NCBI GenBank assembly: GCA_965227155.1
Contig: OZ245731.1
Coordinates: 2,170,001-2,234,000, forward strand
Source of the DNA: UBA6059 sp965227155
GTDB taxonomy: Bacteria > Bacteroidota > Bacteroidia > Cytophagales > Cyclobacteriaceae
Direction: 5' to 3'
DNA length: 64,000 bases
Part shown: piece by piece, positions 1-7,394 of the stretch
Position numbering within the stretch: the first letter of the stretch is position 1
Layout: each line of letters starts with the position of its first letter
Made by a program: the position numbers and the translations under genes
Notes under the pieces: generated by a model
Databases searched by the model: none
Seen by the model: only the letters and a program-made list of their open reading frames with translations
What the model was told of the DNA's origin: nothing

Positions 1-3000
1 GACTACAACCGCAAGTGTAAAGAGGCGGTCATGAAGTTTAAGGATGAGTGGGATGAACTCACCAGAAAAATGGGCTATTGGGTTGATTTGGATGATCCTT
101 ATATCACTTTCGACAGGAAGTATATGGAATCAGTATGGTGGCTGCTCAAGAAGTTTCATGAAAAAGGGTTGCTTTATAAAGGCTATACTATTCAGCCGTA
201 TTCACCTGCGGCCGGTACAGGCTTAAGTTCGCACGAACTCAACCAACCTGGTACTTACAAGCCTGTGAAGGATACCACCATAGTGGCTCAGTTTGAAGTG
301 GAGGATAATGAGAAGGCAAGGCAGCTTTACCAAAAGGTAAATACCAAACTTTATTTCCTTGCCTGGACCACTACACCATGGACGCTTCCGGCCAACAATG
401 CCCTGGCCGTAGGGAAGAATATTGAATATGCACTGGTACAAACATTCAACCAGTATACTTTTGAGCCGATTACTGTGATTCTGGCAAAAGACCGAATGGC
501 CACCTATTTCAACCCAAAAGGTGAAAATGGTGATCTGGATAACTTTAAAGCGGGCGATAAAATTATTCCCTACCAGGTAATCGATACTGTAAAAGGAGCA
601 GAGCTGGCTGGGATTGATTACCACCAGCTTTTACCTTACGTTAAGCTGCCCAAGCCTGCATTTACCGTAGTAATAGGTGATTTTGTAACTACAGAAGAAG
701 GTACCGGTATTGTACACACCTCTCTGACCTTTGGTGCTGATGACTACCGGGTATCAGTGCAAAATGACATCCCCGGCGTATTTGTAAAAAATGAGCTGGG
801 TGAGGATGTGCCGATCGTAGACAAGCAGGGCCGCTTTGTAAAAGAAGTAACAGACTTTGCCGGTCGCTATGTCAAAGAAGAATATTATGATCAGGCTACA
901 CGGGACGATAAAGATTTTAAGCCAACCGATGTACTTATAGCGATTAAGCTGAAAGAGGATAATAAGGCCTTCAAAGTTGAAAAATACGAGCACACCTATC
1001 CGCATTGCTGGCGTACAGACAAGCCTGTGCTCTATTACCCCCTCGAAAGCTGGTTTATTAAAACCACGGCATACAAAGAGCAACTGGTCGCACTTAATAA
1101 TACCATCAACTGGAAACCTGCCTCCACCGGTACGGGACGCTTCGGCAACTGGCTGGCAAACCTTGTAGACTGGAACTTGAGCCGTTCCAGGTTTTGGGGT
1201 ACACCATTGCCCATTTGGAGAACAGAAGACAAGCAACAGGAAATCTGCATTGGTAGTCTCGATGAGTTGAAGGCGGAGGTAAAAAAGGCTGTGGTAGCTG
1301 GCGTGATGAACGCCGAGTTGCCAGAAGATTTTGACCTGCACCGGCCTTATGTAGATGATATCGTTTTGGTGAGCACTGATGGCAAGCCTATGCATCGTGA
1401 ACCCGACCTGATAGACGTATGGTTTGATTCCGGAGCTATGCCTTATGCTCAGATGCATTATCCTTTTGAAAACGAGGGTGATTTCGAAAAAAATTACCCC
1501 GCAGACTATATCGCTGAAGGTGTAGACCAAACAAGAGGTTGGTTTTTCACATTACATGCCATCGCCGGAATGCTTTTCGATAGTGTAGCATTTAAAAATG
1601 TCATCGCCAATGGCCTTGTGCTTGACAAGAATGGCAATAAGATGTCAAAGCGGTTAGGTAATGCAATCAATCCGTTTGAAACATTGGACAAATATGGACC
1701 GGATGCTACCCGCTGGTACATGATTGCCAATGCCAACCCGTGGGATAACCTGAAGTTTGACCTGGCGGGTGTAGAAGAAATTCAGAGAAGGTATTTTGGT
1801 ACCTTGTTCAATACCTATAACTTCTTTGCCTTATACGCCAATCTGGATCAGTTTACCTATGCAGAGGCCTCAATACCCATGGAGCAAAGAACCGAGAGTG
1901 ATCGATGGATCATCAGCAAGCTCAATTCGCTCATCCAACAGGTAGAATCAGCATACGAAGACTATGAGCCTACAAAAGCGGCACGTGCAATTCAGAATTT
2001 CGTGATTGACGATCTCAGCAATTGGTATGTGCGATTGAATAGGAAACGTTTTTGGATTGGTGAATACTCAGACAATAAGCGCGCTGCTTACCAGACACTC
2101 TACGATTGCCTCAAAACGGTGGCTAAACTTTCTGCACCGATAGCACCATTTTATGCTGAAAGATTGTACCAGGATCTCAATGAGAGCAGCAAAAAAGAGC
2201 AAAAAGATTCTGTACACCTGGCTGATTTCCCGGTAGCGGATGAAGCGCTTATTAATGCTGACCTGGAGCACAAAATGTCGCTGGCGCAAAGCATCAGCTC
2301 AATGGTGCATTCGCTGAGGAAAAAAGAAAAAATCAAAGTCCGTCAGCCATTATCGAAAATTATGGTACCTGTGCTGACTGAAGACATTCGGCTAAAATTG
2401 GATGCTGTAGCACCATTGATCCAAACGGAGGTCAACATCAAAACCGTGGAGTACCTGGATGATGCCTCTGCTGTGCTGACCAAGAAGATCAAACCGAATT
2501 TCAAGAAATTGGGTAAGCTCTATGGTCCAAAAATGAAAGACATCTCCAAAGCAGTTCAGCAGATGTCTCAGGATGATATAGCCGTTATTGAGAAGCATAA
2601 TGCATTCGAAATAGATGTGCCGGATGAAAAAATCACCCTGACACTGGAAGATGTGGAGATCACTTCAGACGATATTCCGGGTTGGTTGGTGGCCAGTGAA
2701 AATGGCCTTACCGTAGCGCTGGATATCACCATTACCGAGGAGCTTAAACGGGAGGGGATAGCACGCGATATGGTCAACAGAATCCAGAATATGCGTAAAG
2801 ATATGGGGCTGGAAGTACAGGATAAGATCAAAATCAACCTCGCCGATGCATCAGATATGATGAGGGCAGCGGTTGATCATTTTCGTGAATATATTTGTAC
2901 GGAGACCCAGGCCACTGAGCTTGTCTGGAAAGATCACATGGCTGATGCCTCTCAGCTGGATATCGATGGGGATGTTGTTTCAATAAAAATTGAAAAATAG
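1..3000 (+). CDS. ileS: Isoleucyl-tRNA synthetase, 5'-truncated
   Basis: Charges tRNA-Ile with isoleucine in the cytoplasm (class I aminoacyl-tRNA synthetase). The reading frame is open from base 1, so the gene starts upstream of the window; about 999 residues are visible against a usual 1,050-1,150 in Bacteroidota, and the N-terminal HIGH-motif region is missing. Visible parts in order: the CP1 editing domain (TTTPWTLPANN near 370-405, GTGIVHTS near 700), the SRSRFWGTPLPIW segment of the catalytic core, the KMSKR signature at 1639-1653, then the helical anticodon-binding domain and a C-terminal extension. The next gene, lspA, follows after 80 nt on the same strand; ileS-lspA adjacency is common in bacteria. 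Family assignment is firm; only the truncation is a limit. Confidence 0.97.
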   Translation, partial: DYNRKCKEAVMKFKDEWDELTRKMGYWVDLDDPYITFDRKYMESVWWLLKKFHEKGLLYKGYTIQPYSPAAGTGLSSHELNQPGTYKPVKDTTIVAQFEVEDNEKARQLYQKVNTKLYFLAWTTTPWTLPANNALAVGKNIEYALVQTFNQYTFEPITVILAKDRMATYFNPKGENGDLDNFKAGDKIIPYQVIDTVKGAELAGIDYHQLLPYVKLPKPAFTVVIGDFVTTEEGTGIVHTSLTFGADDYRVSVQNDIPGVFVKNELGEDVPIVDKQGRFVKEVTDFAGRYVKEEYYDQATRDDKDFKPTDVLIAIKLKEDNKAFKVEKYEHTYPHCWRTDKPVLYYPLESWFIKTTAYKEQLVALNNTINWKPASTGTGRFGNWLANLVDWNLSRSRFWGTPLPIWRTEDKQQEICIGSLDELKAEVKKAVVAGVMNAELPEDFDLHRPYVDDIVLVSTDGKPMHREPDLIDVWFDSGAMPYAQMHYPFENEGDFEKNYPADYIAEGVDQTRGWFFTLHAIAGMLFDSVAFKNVIANGLVLDKNGNKMSKRLGNAINPFETLDKYGPDATRWYMIANANPWDNLKFDLAGVEEIQRRYFGTLFNTYNFFALYANLDQFTYAEASIPMEQRTESDRWIISKLNSLIQQVESAYEDYEPTKAARAIQNFVIDDLSNWYVRLNRKRFWIGEYSDNKRAAYQTLYDCLKTVAKLSAPIAPFYAERLYQDLNESSKKEQKDSVHLADFPVADEALINADLEHKMSLAQSISSMVHSLRKKEKIKVRQPLSKIMVPVLTEDIRLKLDAVAPLIQTEVNIKTVEYLDDASAVLTKKIKPNFKKLGKLYGPKMKDISKAVQQMSQDDIAVIEKHNAFEIDVPDEKITLTLEDVEITSDDIPGWLVASENGLTVALDITITEELKREGIARDMVNRIQNMRKDMGLEVQDKIKINLADASDMMRAAVDHFREYICTETQATELVWKDHMADASQLDIDGDVVSIKIEK

Positions 3001-3080
3001 GCTTAAAATGTTACTAGCTTGTAAACCAATGAGTCTTAACACCGTTCTTTACATAAATTTACCAAAATCAAAAGCCCATC

Positions 3081-3740
3081 GTGAAATACGGTAAGTACTA
3101 CATTCTCAGCCTCGTTGTAATCCTTATCGACCAGATTGTAAAAATGCTGGTTCATTTCAATATGGAAATGGGCGTAAACGGGCAGATCCAGGTGTTGGGC
3201 GACATTTTTAAGCTCCACTATCTTACCAACCCCGGCATGGCTTTTGGTATGCAGTTGGGTTCAGATTACGGTAAGCTGTTTCTGACGCTGTTCCGGCTGG
3301 TGGCCATGGTGATGATCAGCTATTACCTCTATTACCTGGCTAGCAAGAAGGTACATCAGGGGCTGCTGTGGTGTGTTGCCCTGATATTGGGAGGCGCTAT
3401 TGGCAATGTCATCGATAGTATTTTTTATGGTGTGCTGCTGGACAATGCCCCTTACAATGCACCATCGCCTTGGTTTCATGGGCAGGTTATCGATATGTTT
3501 TATGTAGACATATGGGAAGGCCGGTTGCCCGAATGGATTCCATTTATGGGTGGTGACTACATGGCTTTATGGCCGGTGTTTAACATAGCTGACGCTTCAA
3601 TTTTTGTTGGTGTAGCCATTATTCTCATCTTCCAACACCGATTTTTTAAAGAGGAAAATGAAGCAGAAGATGCTACCCAGACAGAAGAACTAGAAGAAAG
3701 CAAAGCCCAAACGGAAGGCACCACTGCATCAGAGGGCTAG
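3081..3740 (+). CDS. lspA: Lipoprotein signal peptidase (signal peptidase II)
   Basis: Inner-membrane aspartyl protease that cleaves the signal peptide of prolipoproteins after diacylglyceryl transfer. Four hydrophobic segments are visible (about 7-24, 67-88, 95-113 and 165-187). The two catalytic aspartates are in GNVIDS (D112) and FNIADASIF (D171), and the upstream TNPGMAFG segment matches the family's N-x-G-x-AF motif. At 219 aa it is longer than the ~160 aa enterobacterial form; the extra length is a loop before D171 and an acidic Glu/Thr-rich C-terminal tail, as often seen in Bacteroidota. The start is GTG at 3081, since it leads directly into the first membrane segment. It probably matures the lipoproteins encoded nearby (LptC, the protein at 32964). 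Confidence 0.95.
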   Translation: MKYGKYYILSLVVILIDQIVKMLVHFNMEMGVNGQIQVLGDIFKLHYLTNPGMAFGMQLGSDYGKLFLTLFRLVAMVMISYYLYYLASKKVHQGLLWCVALILGGAIGNVIDSIFYGVLLDNAPYNAPSPWFHGQVIDMFYVDIWEGRLPEWIPFMGGDYMALWPVFNIADASIFVGVAIILIFQHRFFKEENEAEDATQTEELEESKAQTEGTTASEG

Positions 3741-3822
3741 AAAGTCTTTTAGATTTTCCTTGCTCACACGGGTAACTTTTTCATCTCGAGCCTGCTGCCT
3801 GCTTTCTTGAATCTTTCCACCT

Positions 3823-3852
3823 CCTCAGAGTCTCTCTTTGAGGACTCTGAGG
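3823..3852. repeat. Perfect 10-bp inverted repeat between convergent genes
   Basis: Arms 3823-3832 (CCTCAGAGTC) and 3843-3852 (GACTCTGAGG) pair perfectly around a 10-nt loop. It lies in the 173-nt gap between lspA (+) and the small DUF2683-like gene (-). Neither side has a clear T-run, so it may act as a bidirectional transcript-end hairpin rather than a classical intrinsic terminator. Nothing else was recognised in 3741-3913. Confidence 0.5.
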
Positions 3853-3913
3853 TTGAGCTTATTGCCCCTATCCTTCCAAAACTGAAGATGAACTCTTGCT
3901 TCCGAGGATAGTT

Positions 3914-4126
3914 TTATTTGCATAGAGCCTTGCATTCATCAACGGTCATGGCTATACCTTTTCCTTCTTCGAATTCTTTTTCACTTTTTTGAATCTTTGC
4001 CACAAACTCAGGGCCGTAAGGCTCTTCATTAGTTACCTCAAATTTCATTTTAAGGGCTTCGGCAAATGCCTTCACCACGTTTTCTTGCTCCTTATTTTCG
4101 GTATGAATGATTATTGTACTGTTCAT
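3914..4126 (-). CDS. Small DUF2683-like protein (orphan antitoxin-like)
   Basis: A 70-residue protein beginning MNSTIIIHTENKEQ and containing the segment PEFVAKIQKSEKEFEEGKG, the pattern I associate with the Bacteroidota DUF2683 family, small proteins resembling antitoxins of type II systems. Function is unproven. An in-frame ATG 15 nt upstream (4139-4141) would give 75 aa; the internal ATG at 4126 is preferred because family members start with a short MNT-like strand leading into IIHT. No partner toxin gene is adjacent on the same strand, so it looks like an orphan. It sits at the left edge of the A+T-rich accessory stretch. Confidence 0.65.
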   Translation of the reverse strand: MNSTIIIHTENKEQENVVKAFAEALKMKFEVTNEEPYGPEFVAKIQKSEKEFEEGKGIAMTVDECKALCK

Positions 4127-4276
4127 ACAACCAAATTGCAATAAATGAAATATATATCATTATGCATGAAATATTTGAAGTGATAAATATTGGATTTATC
4201 TTGAAAATGCAAGTGCGCAGTATTCTACCAAATCATGGGTATACCGGGCGCTGAAATCAAAATATATTGGAAATAC

Positions 4277-4316
4277 CGCACATAGTGTGCGATATGTTAT
4301 AGTTGTGCTTTATACC
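4277..4316. other. Palindrome plus attC-right-end-like sequence upstream of the ImmA gene
   Basis: The gap 4127-4403 holds a perfect CGCAC/GTGCG palindrome at 4277-4291, followed by GTTGTGCTTTATACC at 4302-4316. The latter resembles GTTGTACTTCATTATGCC at 6159-6176, the right end of the inverted repeat that follows the DUF4411 gene, and its first seven bases approximate the integron attC simple site GTTRRRY. No matching left arm was found here, so only a decayed or partial site can be claimed. The rest of the gap is A+T-rich without a recognisable gene. Confidence 0.3.
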
Positions 4317-4391
4317 TGCTAAAAGCTAAGAATATCTGAACCAGCAAGTTCAAGTTGTTTGTTGAACTCTTTTAACGTATAATTAAGTACA

Positions 4392-4399
4392 TACATTTG
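4392..4399 (+). promoter_or_regulatory. -7 box (TACATTTG) directly before the ImmA gene
   Basis: Matches the Bacteroidota consensus TAnnTTTG. It ends 4 nt before the ATG at 4404, so transcription would start about at the start codon and the mRNA would be leaderless. No well-spaced TTG/TTTG -33 element was found. Confidence 0.45.
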
Positions 4400-4403
4400 C
4401 AAC

Positions 4404-5531
4404 ATGAGAACTGAGGTAGATATCAATGCGAACATGCTGACTTGGGCAATTGACAGAGCAGGATATGATTTGCCTGAATTTGCCGAAAAAATGCCTCGAA
4501 TTACGGCTTGGATAAATGGTGAAAAGAAGCCTACAGTTAAACAACTAGAGAGTTTTTCCAAAAAAGTTCACCTACCATTTGGATATCTGTTCTTACCCGA
4601 ACCCCCCAACGAACCATTGCCAATACCATTCTTTAGAACGAACGGCAACCAAGCCGAAAAAGTAAGTGTGAACGTTTATGATACAATTTTGATTCTTCAA
4701 CAGCGTCAAAGTTGGCTCAAGGAATATTTAGAGGATAATGATTTTGAACCACTGCAATTTGTAGGACAGTTTAAAAATAGCCACGATGTTAGTGCCATTG
4801 TAAATAGTATTCGGGGCACTCTTGGACTCGCTGAAGATTGGGCAAGGCATTTCCGTACTTGGCAAGATGCTTTAAATCATCTTGTTGAAACTATTGAAGA
4901 CAAAGGAATTATAACAGTTTTTAACGGAGTTGTGGAAAATAATACTTCCCGCACAATTGAAGTAGATGAATGTAGGGGTTTCGTTCTTGTTGATGATTTA
5001 GCACCTTTCATGTTTATAAATAACACGGATGGTAAGGCGGCCCAGCTTTTCACTATTGTACATGAACTAGCTCATATCTGGACAGGACATAGTGCTGGTT
5101 TCGACTTTCGAACACTTCAACCAGCGGATGATCCGATAGAAGTTCTTTGCGATAAAGTAGCTGCAGAATTTTTAGTACCAGAACACACCTTTAGTCAAGA
5201 ATGGAGTAACAACCCAAGCATTCAAAGATGCTCTCGATTTTTCAAAGTGAGTGAAATTGTAATTGCCCGAAGAGCTTTGGATACAGGAAAAATTTATCGA
5301 AATGAATTCTTTGCTTTTTACGAGGAATATAAGAATCGAGAATTTATAGAGAAGCAAAGTCAAGGGTCTGGAGGAGATTTTTATGCAACTGCTAGAAAAA
5401 GGCTGAGCCTGACATTTGCTTCTCATATTAACAATGCTGTTAAAACCGGCCAACTTCTCTACCGTGATGCTTACAAATTAACAAGCATGAAAGGAGACAC
5501 TTTTGATAAATTCTTTGCCAAAACCATATAA
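4404..5531 (+). CDS. Xre-type HTH + ImmA/IrrE family zinc peptidase
   Basis: A 375-residue protein with an N-terminal helix-turn-helix region (about 1-60; DLPEFAEKMPRITAWINGEKKPT) and a C-terminal ImmA/IrrE metallopeptidase domain. The zinc motif HELAH is at residues 220-224, with a likely third ligand E255 in the AAEFLVP helix, as in active family members. Proteins of this architecture act as repressor/antitoxin-like regulators or anti-repressors. The DUF4411 PIN-like gene follows after 5 nt, and this pairing recurs in bacteria and has been predicted to be a toxin-antitoxin-like module (from general knowledge of the families; not shown here). The start ATG at 4404 sits 4 nt after a TACATTTG box. 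Codon use looks more A+T-rich than the flanking housekeeping genes, consistent with acquisition. Confidence 0.85.
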   Translation: MRTEVDINANMLTWAIDRAGYDLPEFAEKMPRITAWINGEKKPTVKQLESFSKKVHLPFGYLFLPEPPNEPLPIPFFRTNGNQAEKVSVNVYDTILILQQRQSWLKEYLEDNDFEPLQFVGQFKNSHDVSAIVNSIRGTLGLAEDWARHFRTWQDALNHLVETIEDKGIITVFNGVVENNTSRTIEVDECRGFVLVDDLAPFMFINNTDGKAAQLFTIVHELAHIWTGHSAGFDFRTLQPADDPIEVLCDKVAAEFLVPEHTFSQEWSNNPSIQRCSRFFKVSEIVIARRALDTGKIYRNEFFAFYEEYKNREFIEKQSQGSGGDFYATARKRLSLTFASHINNAVKTGQLLYRDAYKLTSMKGDTFDKFFAKTI

Positions 5532-5536
5532 TCCTA

Positions 5537-6037
5537 ATGAAGGTATATGTGGTTGACAGCAATTTCTTTATTCAGGCTCATAGAGCCACATATCCTTTGG
5601 ATGTAGCAACAAGTTTTTGGACAAAAGTTCGTGAATTAGCAGAAGCTGGAACGATTATAAGTATAGATAAAGTCAAAAAGGAACTGTTTGATAAGAATGA
5701 TGACCTTGAAGATTGGTGTGTTAATAACCTACCCACAGAATTTTTTAAGGACTCTTCATCCGCTTTAAGAGAGTACGGACAAATATCTACATGGGCAATT
5801 TCCAGAAATGATCACTATTTACCTCAAGCAATCAACGAATTTCTGGATGCAGATGAAGCTGATGCATTTTTAGTATCCTACGCAATGGCAGATATTCAGA
5901 ACAGGGTTCTAATTACACATGAAGTTAGTCAACCTGAAGGAAAGAAGAAAATTAAGATACCAGAACCTTGTGATGTGTTTGGTGTGAAATACATGAACAC
6001 AATCCAAATGTTTAGAGAATTAGGGATTACTTTCTAA
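5537..6037 (+). CDS. DUF4411 family, PIN-like putative nuclease
   Basis: A 166-residue protein with PIN-domain hallmarks: an N-terminal strand and first acidic residue in VYVVDSNFFI (D7), an acidic residue in the KKEL helix (E49), and the acidic cluster DADEAD (D104-D109) followed by a hydrophobic helix. PIN domains are metal-dependent RNases; DUF4411 proteins are usually encoded next to Xre/ImmA-type genes, as here, only 5 nt downstream. The likely role is the effector (toxin) of a two-gene module, with the peptidase-HTH protein as regulator; this is inference from context. An attC-like inverted repeat begins 9 nt after the stop codon, so the two genes together look like the content of a mobile cassette. 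Confidence 0.8.
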   Translation: MKVYVVDSNFFIQAHRATYPLDVATSFWTKVRELAEAGTIISIDKVKKELFDKNDDLEDWCVNNLPTEFFKDSSSALREYGQISTWAISRNDHYLPQAINEFLDADEADAFLVSYAMADIQNRVLITHEVSQPEGKKKIKIPEPCDVFGVKYMNTIQMFRELGITF

Positions 6038-6045
6038 AATGTACA

Positions 6046-6168
6046 GAAGCACAACAGTCACTAAAATGAATATGCGAACTTAGCACTTTCATAGAGCAAT
6101 GCGAAAAGGAAACCTTAATGCGTCTAGCAACTGGGGCGCATACTCATTTTAGTTGGATGTTGTACTTC
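6046..6168 (+). repeat. attC-like imperfect inverted repeat
   Basis: Left arm 6046-6076 and right arm 6137-6168 form a long imperfect hairpin. An outer stem of 11 bp with one mismatch contains GCACAAC (6049-6055) opposite GTTGTAC (6159-6165). An internal loop of 3 and 4 nt follows, then an inner stem of 17 positions with 16 matches (6060-6076 with 6137-6153), and a 60-nt variable terminal region. Two paired boxes separated by an unpaired spacer, terminal sequences close to RYYYAAC/GTTRRRY, a total near 123 nt and placement just after a stop codon are the layout of integron attC sites. The match to the simple-site consensus is imperfect and no integrase is in the window. Confidence 0.5.
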
Positions 6169-6190
6169 ATTATGCCCAAAAAATTATCAA

Positions 6191-6982
6191 GTGATAAACT
6201 TCTTTAGAAAAATTAGACAGAAAATGCTGTCTGAAAATACTTTCAGCAAATACCTAATTTATGCTATTGGGGAAATTGTTCTTGTGGTTATCGGAATATT
6301 GATTGCACTTTCAATTAACAATTGGAATGAGAATAGTAAAGAACGAGTCATTGAGAAAAGCTATTTAAAACGTCTTTCATTAGACCTTAAGGAAAACAAA
6401 ACACTTTGGGAAAAAACACTAGATCGTAAGGAAAATCAGCTAACAGCTGCTTATGTCTTTTTAAATTTTCATTTTAGTGAAAATCAAGATACGATCCTTA
6501 ATATCTTACCTCATTTCCAAAAATTAGCCACCTGGCAAGACATTAATATCAATCAGGTCACTTTTAATGAAATGGTGAGTAGTGGTAACTTAAATATTAT
6601 TAAAAATGATTCTATCAAAATTAAATTGTTGAATCTGGATAAGCTTTATAAGGCTATTTTGAATAATCAAGATTTGATTAAAACCGAGTATAAAGTTCTA
6701 TTACATGAGCCAACAATGAATATCATAAATACAAGTAATGCTTATGTTTTAGATCCAGAACAAAGAAGACATATTCAGCGTGAATTTTCTGAAGACGATA
6801 TAAATGTTTATACAAATCAATTTCTAAAAGACCTGACAACCTTAATCAATGATAAAGTTTTTATAAATGGAGTTACAGGTATTATTTATAATGCTGAATA
6901 TCGATTTAAGGAATTTAACCAGGCTATAGATGAGGTGACTGAATTGATAGCATTGATTGATGAAGAAATTGATAAGAATTGA
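6191..6982 (+). CDS. DUF6090 family membrane-anchored protein
   Basis: A 263-residue protein starting MINFFRKIRQKML, with one strong membrane segment (about 25-43, YAIGEIVLVVIGILIALSI) followed by NNWNE, the N-terminal signature I associate with DUF6090 in Bacteroidota. The remainder is a helical, charged, probably extracytoplasmic domain with likely coiled-coil character. Function is unknown; members are often found singly or in arrays in variable regions. The start is GTG at 6191, chosen because it precedes the conserved N-terminus. It begins 25 nt after the GTTGTAC end of the attC-like repeat, in the same orientation as the ImmA-DUF4411 pair, as the first gene of a following cassette would. 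The gene is markedly A+T-rich. Confidence 0.75.
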   Translation: MINFFRKIRQKMLSENTFSKYLIYAIGEIVLVVIGILIALSINNWNENSKERVIEKSYLKRLSLDLKENKTLWEKTLDRKENQLTAAYVFLNFHFSENQDTILNILPHFQKLATWQDININQVTFNEMVSSGNLNIIKNDSIKIKLLNLDKLYKAILNNQDLIKTEYKVLLHEPTMNIINTSNAYVLDPEQRRHIQREFSEDDINVYTNQFLKDLTTLINDKVFINGVTGIIYNAEYRFKEFNQAIDEVTELIALIDEEIDKN

Positions 6983-7064
6983 CGAAAGCACAATAATGTA
7001 TGATCACAATTTCACTCATCCTCTGAGTGCTTAAAGGAGGTCCTGAGGAGGTGTTAATGAATGA

Positions 7065-7361
7065 TCACTGAAAGATAATATCCTCCACAGCATCGGCCCC
7101 AAACTCCTGGCGCAAAATTGTGAGCACCTTGGTTTTGGACATCTGAAGCTCTTGTTTTAGCGGCGCGGAGTTGAGCTTTACAAACAGTTTTTTATCGTGG
7201 AAATAAACCTGGGTTGTTCTGTTGGCGATGGGCTTACCCATCAATCTGCCCCAGGCATTCACCATTTCGGTTTCGGTGTATTTCTGCTGTAGCCTGTAGG
7301 ACTGCAATAATTTTTGCATAGCCTCTTTAAGCGTCTGGGTGTCATTATTTCTAGCCATCAA
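7065..7361 (-). CDS. DUF721 family protein (DciA-like)
   Basis: A 98-residue protein of the DUF721 family. The pattern is a helix, then VNAWGRLMGKPIANRT, then KLFVKLNSAPLKQELQMSKTKVL, which is the conserved KH-like core. In many bacteria such proteins (DciA) help load the replicative helicase DnaB; DNA or RNA binding is expected. Its place directly downstream of recF (33 nt, same strand) fits a replication/repair role and is usual in Bacteroidota. The short C-terminus and absence of a long N-terminal extension match the short form. The exact function in this phylum is not settled. Confidence 0.85.
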   Translation of the reverse strand: MMARNNDTQTLKEAMQKLLQSYRLQQKYTETEMVNAWGRLMGKPIANRTTQVYFHDKKLFVKLNSAPLKQELQMSKTKVLTILRQEFGADAVEDIIFQ

Positions 7362-7394
7362 TGGTGAAATTAGAAAGATTTTGGCAGAAGCATT

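Noticed and set aside
754..1530. 258-codon open frame on the minus strand inside ileS
   Set aside because: Fully antisense to the strongly supported ileS frame; Cys/Phe/Ile-rich translation without family features.
3823..3852. Inverted repeat as an intrinsic terminator
   Set aside because: The stem is perfect but no T-run follows on either strand, so it is listed only as a repeat.
4319..4561. 80-codon minus-strand frame overlapping the ImmA start
   Set aside because: Mostly antisense to the HTH region; no supporting promoter or family pattern.
7000..7068. Direct repeat ATGATCAC at 7000-7007 and 7061-7068 as a target-site duplication
   Set aside because: Eight bases, close together and not flanking any mobile gene; probably chance.
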